NCBI GenBank assembly: GCA_023397245.1
Contig: JAEWUH010000015.1
Span: 1 to 5,808, forward strand
Origin: Bacillota bacterium
GTDB taxonomy: Bacteria > Bacillota > Clostridia > Oscillospirales > Acutalibacteraceae
Direction of reading: 5' to 3'
Length of the DNA stretch: 5,808 nucleotides
Each line of letters opens with the position of its first letter. Within the stretch, counting starts at the first letter, position 1. The translations under genes were made by a program, and so were the position numbers. Shown here piece after piece: positions 1 through 4,676 of the stretch. Below the pieces are notes generated by a model. It did not search any database. It was not told where the DNA came from and was given only the letters and a program-made list of their open reading frames with translations.

Positions 1-232
1 ACCACAGGTTGTTTGCCCATGCCTGATCCTGCAAGGTGAGCGCGTTATTGTTGCGGTCGTCGGAAAGCCACTTTTCGGCTTTGTATTTCTGTAATATCTC
101 GGTGCCTTTGGCGAAAAGCTCATGCAGTTTTTCACCGTATATGTATTTCTTAATATGATGGTGGATGATTTTCATATCGGTATGATACCATAGGGTTGCG
201 AATTCGTTGTCAAGGACTGTGATTAAGGCCAT
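1..232 (-). CDS. Small STAS/SpoIIAA-like domain protein, N-terminal part (cut by window edge)
   Basis: Seen: an ATG at 230-232 on the minus strand opens a frame that runs uninterrupted for 77 codons off the left edge. It begins MALITVLDNEFATLWYHTD and continues with a Lys/His-rich stretch. An AAAGGAAG ribosome binding site (plus-strand 241-248) lies about 8 bases upstream. Near the cut is a KWLSDDRNN stretch followed by aromatic residues (W at about 73 and 77). Family knowledge: a Trp-Leu-x-Asp-x-Arg-Asn core followed by a Trp-rich segment recalls small stand-alone STAS/SpoIIAA-like proteins of about 120-140 residues, whose role is mostly unknown. The match is from memory of the pattern, so the family call is moderate; that it is a real gene is fairly secure. 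No clear promoter was found between 233 and 350. The C-terminal part is outside the window. Confidence 0.6.
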   Translation of the reverse strand, partial: MALITVLDNEFATLWYHTDMKIIHHHIKKYIYGEKLHELFAKGTEILQKYKAEKWLSDDRNNNALTLQDQAWANNLW

Positions 233-358
233 TTTTATTACTTCCTTTATTTGGATTTTTATTATGGCTCTATCATACTCATCCTATGTTAAACATTTTT
301 AATCAAGCTGTGAATGTTCGGCGAAGCTGTGTGATACTTGCGTGAACCTGTTCCGAAC

Positions 359-394
359 AAAAAAGCCCTCCCGGCCTGTAATCAGCCGGGAGGG
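359..394 (-). terminator. Intrinsic terminator of the 73-residue gene
   Basis: A perfect 10-bp inverted repeat, CCCTCCCGGC (366-375) and GCCGGGAGGG (385-394), has a 9-base loop. Read on the minus strand the stem is followed by C and a run of six T (359-364). It lies about 45 bases past the stop of the minus-strand gene at 439-660, as expected for its Rho-independent terminator. On the plus strand no T run follows, so it is directional. Confidence 0.9.
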
Positions 395-438
395 TAAATT
401 TCACCTGCAGCGCCGGATTCCCAGCCGGCCGCAGAATA

Positions 439-660
439 TCAGTCGTTAACCATGATACTGCCTTGCGGAATTTTGAACTGATTTGATATTACGTTTCGAA
501 CATCCTGAACCGTCAGTCCGGGAAGAGCATTTAAGCTGTCAATAATCTGTCTGAGCTTCTGGTCATGCTTTGCCCCATATTCGTTGAATATGTCAATATC
601 GATGACGCTGAGCCCTTCAGAGGTTCGGTTTACTATAACGGATGCCCTGTTCTGTGCCAT
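439..660 (-). CDS. Unrecognised 73-residue small protein
   Basis: I do not recognise the family. The protein is 73 residues, with no signal peptide, membrane segment or cysteine. Visible features are an N-terminal beta-like stretch (ASVIVN, then LSVIDIDIF at about 17-25), a predicted amphipathic helix around KLRQIIDSLNAL (35-46), a PGLTVQDVRNVI segment, and a C-terminus ending in IMVND. This alternation suggests a compact alpha/beta fold, but that is inference. The ATG at 658-660 has an AGGAGAG ribosome binding site (plus-strand about 669-675) roughly 8-10 bases upstream. A TTGACT-N17-TATCAT promoter sits directly before it and a strong terminator follows, so it is transcribed alone. The complete expression signals make it very likely to be a real gene despite the short length. 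Confidence 0.82.
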   Translation of the reverse strand: MAQNRASVIVNRTSEGLSVIDIDIFNEYGAKHDQKLRQIIDSLNALPGLTVQDVRNVISNQFKIPQGSIMVND

Positions 661-686
661 GTTCCACGCTCTCCTTTTCTTCTTCT

Positions 687-715
687 ATGATAACCGCATG
701 TGCTCAAAAAGTCAA
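687..715 (-). promoter_or_regulatory. Sigma-A promoter of the 73-residue gene
   Basis: On the minus strand, TTGACT (plus 710-715) and TATCAT (plus 687-692) are separated by exactly 17 bases, and each matches the consensus at five of six positions. The predicted start is near 680, giving a leader of about 20 bases that just contains the ribosome binding site of the gene at 439-660. Confidence 0.75.
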
Positions 716-745
716 TAAACATACAAAAAACAAGTAAAAGTGTAT

Positions 746-773
746 AAAAAACCGACCGTATCACAGTCGGTTT
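746..773 (-). terminator. Terminator-like hairpin with no clear upstream gene
   Basis: AAACCGAC (749-756) and GTCGGTTT (766-773) form a perfect 8-bp stem with a 9-base loop. On the minus strand the stem runs into a T-rich tract (about six T including the stem end, then ATA). It lies upstream of the promoter at 687-715, so it cannot end the 73-residue gene. It would stop minus-strand transcription coming from about 780-1000, where no full gene is visible. The plus-strand reading is followed by GTCCCG and looks inactive. Confidence 0.55.
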
Positions 774-883
774 GTCCCGTCTGGAAATAACAAAACTATT
801 ATCCCAATGAAGAAGATTCAAAACCTGCCGTTTCCATTTTCGGTTACTCCGGTTTCAAGCGGCTTTCACAATTACGGTGCAGT

Positions 884-913
884 CTAAAACTGTCTTGAGG
901 TAATATATTCCAT
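884..913 (-). other. 9-codon mini-ORF with ribosome binding site; leader peptide or gene remnant
   Basis: On the minus strand an ATG at 911-913 is preceded, at about 6-7 bases, by AGAGGA and opens MEYITSRQF followed by TAG. The start MEYIT is common among short helix-turn-helix/excisionase-like proteins of Bacillota, which normally continue for 50-70 residues. Here the frame stops at once, and the following sequence to the hairpin at 746-773 has no long frame. It may be a decayed gene whose start and terminator survive, or a chance ribosome binding site. No convincing promoter was found upstream. Confidence that it is functional is low. Confidence 0.2.
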
Positions 914-981
914 GTTTTTTCCTCTTAATGAAAACCCCTCTTAAAAATTTCTTTTTCTTTTAAAATCGCATACTTTTCAGC

Positions 982-1009
982 TTAACTTCACCTAAAATCC
1001 ACATAGAAT
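982..1009 (+). promoter_or_regulatory. Possible promoter of an orphan short transcript
   Basis: TTAACT (982-987), 16 bases, TAGAAT (1004-1009). The -35 matches consensus at four of six positions and the -10 at five of six. The predicted start is near 1016. Support comes mainly from the excellent terminator about 115 bases downstream; the promoter alone is moderate. Confidence 0.4.
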
Positions 1010-1015
1010 GCCTAT

Positions 1016-1132
1016 GATGAAGGCGTGCTATGAGAAGGAAATATCTGCGGAGGTGAAACTGAATTGCGAGCCTTTTAAGCTTATTCTTCTCAATTCGCGG
1101 CTTTGCCTTTGCGTGGGTAAAGCCGTTTTTTT
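1016..1132 (+). ncRNA. Candidate short non-coding transcript ending at intrinsic terminator
   Basis: A plausible promoter (982-1009) and a strong terminator (1098-1132) bracket about 117 bases with no long gene. Inside are a possible first hairpin, GAATTG (1061-1066) pairing with CAATTC (1091-1096), and a purine-rich AAGGAAAT...GCGGAGGTGAAA stretch resembling a ribosome binding site (GGAGGTG at 1049-1055). I do not recognise a known riboswitch or T-box; the T-box GGGTGGNACCGCG signature is absent. A 40-codon frame (1014-1136) crosses the terminator but has no ribosome binding site before its ATG, so I treat it as accidental. Because the flavoprotein gene at 1310 has its own promoter, this RNA looks independent of it. 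It could be a small regulatory RNA, a leader with premature termination, or residue of a lost gene. Confidence 0.35.
1098..1132 (+). terminator. Strong intrinsic terminator of the orphan transcript
   Basis: CGGCTTTGCC (1098-1107) pairs with GGTAAAGCCG (1116-1125), giving a 10-bp stem with one G-T pair and an 8-base loop. Seven consecutive T follow immediately (1126-1132). This is textbook Rho-independent geometry on the plus strand, yet no plus-strand gene precedes it in the window. Confidence 0.85.
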
Positions 1133-1217
1133 ATAAATTCAGTTCTGATTACATTATTCGTGACCAACGTGAAAATAAATGGGGTGCGTATAAAGAATTA
1201 TGCTAAATTGTTTCAGC

Positions 1218-1236
1218 GCGGAAAAAAGTTTTCCGC
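1218..1236. repeat. Perfect inverted repeat upstream of the flavoprotein promoter
   Basis: GCGGAAAA (1218-1225) and TTTTCCGC (1229-1236) are exact reverse complements separated by AAG. The repeat ends 15 bases before the -35 element at 1252-1257, a position suited to an activator or regulator site. There is no T run after it on either strand, so it is unlikely to be a terminator. It may equally be a structural hairpin without function. Confidence 0.4.
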
Positions 1237-1251
1237 CTTGGCTGCTTCTGC

Positions 1252-1280
1252 TTGAAAGTACCGGACACAAGCGGTATAAT
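1252..1280 (+). promoter_or_regulatory. Strong sigma-A promoter of the flavoprotein gene
   Basis: TTGAAA (1252-1257), 17 bases, TATAAT (1275-1280). The -10 is perfect and the -35 matches five of six. Predicted start near 1287 gives a short leader of about 23 bases that carries the AAAGGAGG ribosome binding site (1294-1301). Confidence 0.85.
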
Positions 1281-1309
1281 TACCTTGTTTTTTAAAGGAG
1301 GTTCTTAAA

Positions 1310-1936
1310 ATGAAAGTGATTGCAATTAACGGAAGCCCCCGCAAAAACGGGAATACCGCGCAGGCCCTTCAGGTAATGGCGGATGAACTGAAAAAGCAAG
1401 GTATCGAAACGGAGATCATACAGGTCGGGCATTTGGATATCCACGGCTGCATAGCCTGCGGGCACTGTTCTGCTTCTGAGCGGAACCAGTGTGTATTCAA
1501 AGACGATATCGTCAATGAAACGGCGGCAAAAATGCGTGAAGCGGACGGTTTTATTCTTGCCTCTCCTACCTATTACGCCGGAATAGCCGGAACGATGAAG
1601 GCTTTTTTGGATCGGGTGTTTTATTCCAGCTCCAAATACTTTAAATACAAGGTGGCGGCGTCCCTGTCGGTCGTCCGGCGTGCGGGCGGCGTGGACGTGG
1701 TTCATCAGCTCAACAACTATCTGAATCTGGCGGAAACCGTCATTCCGCCGTCGCAGTACTGGACGATCGCTTACGGCCGGCAGAAAGGCGAAGTCCTGCA
1801 GGATGCCGAAGGCATCCAGACGCTTCGCAAGAACGCCCGGGCGATGGCCTGGCTCTTAAAGGTCATCGATGCCGGAAAAGATACAATACCCCTTCCCGAA
1901 GAAGAAAACCGCGTTATGACGAACTTTATACGGTAA
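1310..1936 (+). CDS. NAD(P)H-dependent FMN reductase / iron-sulfur flavoprotein-type protein
   Basis: The 208-residue protein has the flavodoxin-like fold of the NADPH-dependent FMN reductase family (PF03358). Seen: first strand MKVIAING, then the FMN phosphate loop GSPRKNGNT (residues 8-16); and the second flavin-contact segment SPTYYAGIAGTMKAFLDR (85-102), typical of the family. Cysteines 47, 50, 53 and 61 form CX2CX2CX7C, which fits the compact CX2CX2CX4-7C pattern of archaeal/clostridial iron-sulfur flavoproteins (Isf), so a [4Fe-4S] cluster beside FMN is plausible. The expected role is electron transfer from reduced ferredoxin or NAD(P)H to quinone, oxygen or other acceptors; the physiological substrate cannot be read from sequence. 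It is cytoplasmic, with no signal peptide. The start is well set: AAAGGAGG lies 8 bases before the ATG and behind a near-consensus promoter. It is a single-gene unit closed by a strong terminator. The family call is firm; cluster content is inference. Confidence 0.93.
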   Translation: MKVIAINGSPRKNGNTAQALQVMADELKKQGIETEIIQVGHLDIHGCIACGHCSASERNQCVFKDDIVNETAAKMREADGFILASPTYYAGIAGTMKAFLDRVFYSSSKYFKYKVAASLSVVRRAGGVDVVHQLNNYLNLAETVIPPSQYWTIAYGRQKGEVLQDAEGIQTLRKNARAMAWLLKVIDAGKDTIPLPEEENRVMTNFIR

Positions 1937-1959
1937 AGTTAAGCCGCGCGGATCGTTTC

Positions 1960-2016
1960 AAAGGACTGCATCATTCCGCCGCAACCGGCTGTCTGATGCA
2001 GTCCTTTCTGTTTTTT
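1960..2016 (+). terminator. Intrinsic terminator of the flavoprotein gene
   Basis: A perfect 14-bp inverted repeat, AAAGGACTGCATCA (1960-1973) and TGATGCAGTCCTTT (1994-2007), has a 20-base loop that can fold further through GCC/GGC. CTG and then six T (2011-2016) follow. It begins about 24 bases after the stop codon. Confidence 0.88.
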
Positions 2017-2031
2017 ACCGTTTTGTTGCCA

Positions 2032-2060
2032 TTGAAATCATTTGCTTCGTGAAGTAAAAT
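2032..2060 (+). promoter_or_regulatory. Sigma-A promoter of the 134-residue gene
   Basis: TTGAAA (2032-2037), 17 bases, TAAAAT (2055-2060); each element matches consensus at five of six positions. The predicted start is near 2067, leaving a leader of about 17 bases before the preferred ATG at 2084. Confidence 0.75.
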
Positions 2061-2083
2061 AATATTGAAACGGGGTGGCAGAT

Positions 2084-2488
2084 ATGGAATTTCCATCGTT
2101 AAAGAAGCAGATAATCAATGAAGTATACGCTTTTATGGCCACTGAGGCACTGAAAGGGAACTATCTTATCCTGATTACGGCAGCCGGCACGATTTTAGGC
2201 AAGCCGGTTTTTGATACGGAAGCTCAATATGAAGATTTGGAAAACGGCAGGTTAAATGATAAAAATGCCGTGGCGCTGATTTTTGAGATGATTGATGAGT
2301 CCAAAAAGCAATATAAAAAATACATACCGGATGGCTCCCTGCTTCCGGGCAATGATGGATATATTATGCTGAAAGAAGTGACGGTCAGAGCCAATGACGG
2401 GGTCAGGCTAAACTTTCCCACAATGATTGTGTTTTACGACCAGATCATTGGGGTTACTTTTGGAAATGCAAGCAGGGATTCGACTTGA
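2084..2488 (+). CDS. Unrecognised 134-residue cytoplasmic protein
   Basis: I do not recognise the family. The start is chosen at ATG 2084 because GGGGTGG (2072-2078) lies 5 bases upstream as a ribosome binding site. The in-frame GTG at 2075 (137 residues) overlaps that site and has no other site before it, so it is less likely. Seen: a helical N-terminus (LKKQIINEVYAFMATEALKG), a hydrophobic beta-like segment NYLILITAAGTILGKPV (about 26-42), an acidic, charged middle, and a beta-rich end with GYIMLKEVTVRA, FPTMIVFYDQIIGVTFGN. No cysteine, signal peptide or long membrane helix is present. The pattern suggests a compact alpha/beta sensor-like fold, which is inference only. It has its own promoter and a terminator hairpin, so it is transcribed alone between the flavoprotein and a convergent hydrolase. 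Base composition resembles its neighbours and nothing suggests recent transfer. Confidence 0.82.
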   Translation: MEFPSLKKQIINEVYAFMATEALKGNYLILITAAGTILGKPVFDTEAQYEDLENGRLNDKNAVALIFEMIDESKKQYKKYIPDGSLLPGNDGYIMLKEVTVRANDGVRLNFPTMIVFYDQIIGVTFGNASRDST

Positions 2489-2514
2489 GGGAAAACCGGA
2501 ATTCGCATAAATAC

Positions 2515-2559
2515 GCCGGCGTTTGAAGGATGCGGAAACGTCCCTTGGCGCCGGCTTTT
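2515..2559 (+). terminator. Intrinsic terminator of the 134-residue gene, between convergent genes
   Basis: GCCGGCG (2515-2521) pairs with CGCCGGC (2549-2555); AAGG/CCTT can extend the stem inside. Four T follow (2556-2559). It ends exactly at the stop codon of the minus-strand hydrolase (2559-2561). A second, overlapping hairpin CCGGCT-TTTC-AGCCGG (2551-2566) covers that stop. On the minus strand no good T run follows, so termination of the hydrolase here is weaker. Confidence 0.65.
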
Positions 2560-3668
2560 CAGCCGGTGACCGACTTGTTCAAATCAAGCACGATTTGGAT
2601 ATAATCGTCGGGCTTTTCAAAATGGAATCCATGGCCGGAGACAACATTGATCAGCTTATTATTTTTTATATCGCGGTGAGCGCGCTCTGCGTCCTTTTCA
2701 TCCATGGCACCCAGAAGATAACCGTCTTTATACTGCCAGCTGGTATGAATCAGGACGGACGGGCAGGAGATTTTTTTCAGCAGTTCATCATAGTTGATTC
2801 CTTTAAACCATGAACGGGTGTAAAAGGTTTCCCCAAAACGCGGATCATAGGTATTGATAGCCCGGAATCCTTCCGCAGTTACCGGGGGAAAGAAGAATAT
2901 TTTTATCGGAGAATCGGGATGCCTGTCGTTATAGGAGAGGGCGTAATCTGTGATGGCTTTTCTGCCTTTTTCGGGAACAAAGAGCTGCATCCAAAAACAG
3001 TTTTTCATATAATAGCGGACATAACTTTTTTCACTGCTCTGCAAGAGAAAATTGTGGGAAGTGATACCCAGATCATGATAGGTAAAATGGTTTTTCCATC
3101 TTGGAAATTCGGTTGAAAACATCGGCGGATCTTCCAGAACCACGCCCCGGATAGCATCCGGAAAATTTGCGGCCATATAGGCGGCGAGAAAGCCTCCGGA
3201 CGAATGTCCTGAAACAATGACCGGCTCCTTGATTACTTGCGTGATGAATGCATGAAAATCATCCGACATTGCTTCAATATTATATTTTTCGGGATTTTTG
3301 CTTGATTTGCCGTGCCCGTGGCAGTCTACGGCATATATATGGAATTTTTTTGATAGTTTAGGAAGTACCGGTGCGTAATTCTCCCAGTCCGTGGTCTGGC
3401 CATGGATCAGAAAAAGCACGGGCCCGTTGGAGGGCCCTTCTGCGTAATTGAGTACGGTATCGCCTGTTTTGAATTGTTTTTCCTGAAATCCGGCGTCCCA
3501 CACCTTTTGCATATCCCTTTCGTGATAATACAGGTTGTTTGAAATCATATTATATGCGCCGGCAGAAAAAGCGATTAGCAAAATTAAAATAATCGCTGAC
3601 ACAATTTTTAAAATCATATGTTTTTTCGCCCCTTTTTGATCGGATATTTTGTTTGAGATTTCTGTCAT
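2559..3668 (-). CDS. Membrane-anchored alpha/beta hydrolase
   Basis: The 369-residue protein is a serine hydrolase of the alpha/beta-hydrolase fold. Seen: a basic N-terminus (K12, K15, K16, H17) and then a hydrophobic helix at about 18-40, which should act as an uncleaved anchor or signal peptide and place the catalytic domain outside the membrane. The oxyanion HG motif is LIHGQ (H89-G90); a VDCHGHGKS strand-loop lies at 114-122; the nucleophile elbow is GHSSG (154-158) with Ser156; the catalytic His is His346 in GHGFHFEKP. The acid is less certain; Asp315 and Asp323 are candidates. The cap (about 182-290) is rich in aromatics (FPRWKNHF, NCFWMQLF), suggesting a hydrophobic substrate. Esterase, lipase or amidase activity is possible; the substrate is unknown. 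AGGAGG lies about 6 bases before the ATG. It is divergent from the TetR gene at 3961-4524, a common arrangement of repressor and target. Family call firm, function open. Confidence 0.9.
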   Translation of the reverse strand: MTEISNKISDQKGAKKHMILKIVSAIILILLIAFSAGAYNMISNNLYYHERDMQKVWDAGFQEKQFKTGDTVLNYAEGPSNGPVLFLIHGQTTDWENYAPVLPKLSKKFHIYAVDCHGHGKSSKNPEKYNIEAMSDDFHAFITQVIKEPVIVSGHSSGGFLAAYMAANFPDAIRGVVLEDPPMFSTEFPRWKNHFTYHDLGITSHNFLLQSSEKSYVRYYMKNCFWMQLFVPEKGRKAITDYALSYNDRHPDSPIKIFFFPPVTAEGFRAINTYDPRFGETFYTRSWFKGINYDELLKKISCPSVLIHTSWQYKDGYLLGAMDEKDAERAHRDIKNNKLINVVSGHGFHFEKPDDYIQIVLDLNKSVTG

Positions 3669-3741
3669 AATTTACCTCCTTTTTTATTCTAAAGCCTGAC
3701 ACAGCGGTTCACAAAAGCAGAGCGGGGACAAGATTGTTCGC

Positions 3742-3759
3742 ACCGCCTTTTACGGCGGT
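3742..3759. repeat. Short hairpin in the hydrolase/TetR intergenic region
   Basis: ACCGCC (3742-3747) and GGCGGT (3754-3759) are exact reverse complements with a 6-base spacer. It would lie in the 5' leader of the minus-strand hydrolase mRNA if that starts near 3799. It has no T run, so it is not a terminator. Its role is unknown. Confidence 0.35.
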
Positions 3760-3770
3760 ATGCCAGTTTC

Positions 3771-3799
3771 TTTACATAGTGTCTCATTTGTGCTACAAT
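3771..3799 (+). promoter_or_regulatory. Candidate promoter of the TetR-family gene
   Basis: TTTACA (3771-3776), 17 bases, TACAAT (3794-3799), each five of six to consensus, with TGC before the -10 giving an extended TGn element. The predicted start is near 3806, which leaves a long leader of about 155 bases before the ATG at 3961. That leader contains the palindrome at 3823-3847. The start point falls inside the -10 of the opposing hydrolase promoter. Confidence 0.65.
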
Positions 3800-3805
3800 A
3801 CGCGT

Positions 3806-3834
3806 AGTATATCATGCCATACATTGGAAAACAA
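3806..3834 (-). promoter_or_regulatory. Candidate extended -10 promoter of the membrane-anchored hydrolase
   Basis: On the minus strand, TTGTTT (plus 3829-3834), 17 bases, TATACT (plus 3806-3811), with TGA directly before the -10 giving the extended TGnTATACT form. The -35 is weak (three of six), the usual pairing with an extended -10. The predicted start is near 3799, leaving a leader of about 130 bases. The same decamer ATGATATACT occurs in the promoter of the second hydrolase. Confidence 0.5.
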
Positions 3835-3847
3835 TAGATTTTCCAAT
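3823..3847. promoter_or_regulatory. Perfect 9-7-9 palindrome, candidate TetR operator
   Basis: ATTGGAAAA (3823-3831) and TTTTCCAAT (3839-3847) are exact reverse complements separated by 7 bases. The left arm overlaps the -35 of the minus-strand hydrolase promoter, and the whole element lies just downstream of the predicted TetR-gene start. TetR-family dimers usually bind such palindromes between themselves and a divergent target. There is no T run, so it is not a terminator. Binding by the adjacent protein is inference. Confidence 0.55.
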
Positions 3848-3960
3848 AGTGCTACAGAACTGCGCGATCAGTGACTCTTTCGCGATTGGCCATCAGCAGT
3901 CGATTTTTACCGCGGCAGAATCAATAACATCATACACAGGCATCACAGGAGAGGGAAAAC

Positions 3961-4524
3961 ATGAATAAGGGACAGGCTCATCCGGCTGCATTGACTTCTA
4001 AAAAGATGATTTCCGGAGCTCTTTTGGAAATTATGAAAGAAAAGGAATATAAGCATATCACGATAACCGAGGTCTGCAGCCGTGCTCAAATTGCCCGAAG
4101 GACTTTTTATCGTAATTTTGAAACAATGGATGACGTTCTTCTTTTTTTGGCGAAAAATATTATTGATCAATTTAAAATTATGATTAAGGAACATTCAGAA
4201 GGAACCTTCTATGAGGTACTTGTTGCCTATTTTACGTTTTGGAGCAGGCAATCCGATATGCTGAAGCTGCTGATGCACAAAGGCCTGACCGCTGTCATAT
4301 TCATCGAATATATTAAAAGTCTGGAAGAGGTTCCCTGTTTATACAGACTGAATCCTTCGGCCGATATAAAGACGGAGGAATACCCCCTTGTACAGGCTTT
4401 TATTGCCGGCGGTTTGTGGAGTTTACTCAGCTACTCTATTACGCATAACTGTGAACAAACTCCTCAGGAGCTGGCCGATATTCTGACTCGTCAATTACAT
4501 ACCGAATTTCACGGGAACCGTTAG
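3961..4524 (+). CDS. TetR/AcrR-family transcriptional regulator
   Basis: The 187-residue protein has the usual TetR architecture. An N-terminal DNA-binding domain spans about residues 12-60, with a helix-turn-helix at about 33-53 (ITITEVCSRAQIARRTFYRNF), including the family hallmark of a TFYRNF-type recognition helix followed by acidic residues (D57, D58). The rest (about 65-187) is an all-helical ligand and dimer domain with hydrophobic stretches (FIEYI, AFIAGGLWSLLSYSI) like those of the shorter TetR proteins; the ligand cannot be deduced. AGGAGAGG (3947-3954) lies 6 bases before the ATG. It is divergent from the membrane-anchored hydrolase and convergent with the iminopeptidase-like hydrolase. 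It probably represses itself and the divergent hydrolase through the palindrome at 3823-3847, and may control the second hydrolase as well. Regulation is inference; family is firm. Confidence 0.92.
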   Translation: MNKGQAHPAALTSKKMISGALLEIMKEKEYKHITITEVCSRAQIARRTFYRNFETMDDVLLFLAKNIIDQFKIMIKEHSEGTFYEVLVAYFTFWSRQSDMLKLLMHKGLTAVIFIEYIKSLEEVPCLYRLNPSADIKTEEYPLVQAFIAGGLWSLLSYSITHNCEQTPQELADILTRQLHTEFHGNR

Positions 4525-4544
4525 TTTGGAGAATCGGTTCCTTT
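4514..4544 (+). terminator. Weak terminator-like hairpin at the end of the TetR gene
   Basis: GGAACCG (4514-4520) and CGGTTCC (4535-4541) form a 7-bp stem with a 14-base loop and three T after it. The left arm lies inside the last codons before the TAG stop (4522-4524). The T run is short, so termination may be partial, with the stronger hairpin at 4608-4630 as backup. Confidence 0.45.
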
Positions 4545-4597
4545 ATGCTTCTTCTCCCAATCCGTGCCGGGTTCAAAGTACCTGTGGCCATCAGCGC

Positions 4598-4630
4598 AAA
4601 AAAATAAGAAGTACCCAAAACGGGTACTTC
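4598..4630 (-). terminator. Intrinsic terminator of the iminopeptidase-like hydrolase gene
   Basis: GAAGTACCC (4608-4616) and GGGTACTTC (4622-4630) are exact reverse complements with a 5-base loop. On the minus strand the stem is followed by TTATTTTTTT (plus 4607-4598). It lies about 47 bases after the stop of the gene at 4677-5663. On the plus strand only TTCCTT follows, so it may also slow transcription leaving the TetR gene. Confidence 0.88.
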
Positions 4631-4676
4631 TTCCTTGCGGTAACGATCGGAATATGCCATAGGAAAGAAATATATA

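Noticed and set aside
633..821. 62-codon minus-strand open frame with a hydrophobic stretch
   Set aside because: It crosses the terminator-like hairpin and the promoter of the 73-residue gene, overlaps the start of that gene in another frame and has no ribosome binding site.
807..887. 26-codon plus-strand frame starting MKKIQN
   Set aside because: No ribosome binding site or promoter and no similarity recognised; length is within chance.
1014..1136. 40-codon plus-strand frame beginning ATGATG
   Set aside because: No ribosome binding site precedes it and its last codons are the terminator stem and T run; most likely a chance frame in the orphan transcript.
1292..1705. 137-codon minus-strand open frame
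   Set aside because: It lies wholly opposite the well-supported flavoprotein gene, has no ribosome binding site, and its translation shows no recognisable domain; a shadow frame.
2523..2813. 96-codon plus-strand open frame opposite the end of the membrane-anchored hydrolase
   Set aside because: It starts inside a terminator stem, has no supported start signal and is fully antisense to a gene with clear family motifs.
3686..3714. TTGTGA-N17-TAGAAT promoter match on the minus strand before the membrane-anchored hydrolase
   Set aside because: The predicted start would fall inside the ribosome binding site at 3675-3680, leaving no room for a normal leader; the promoter at 3806-3834 is preferred.
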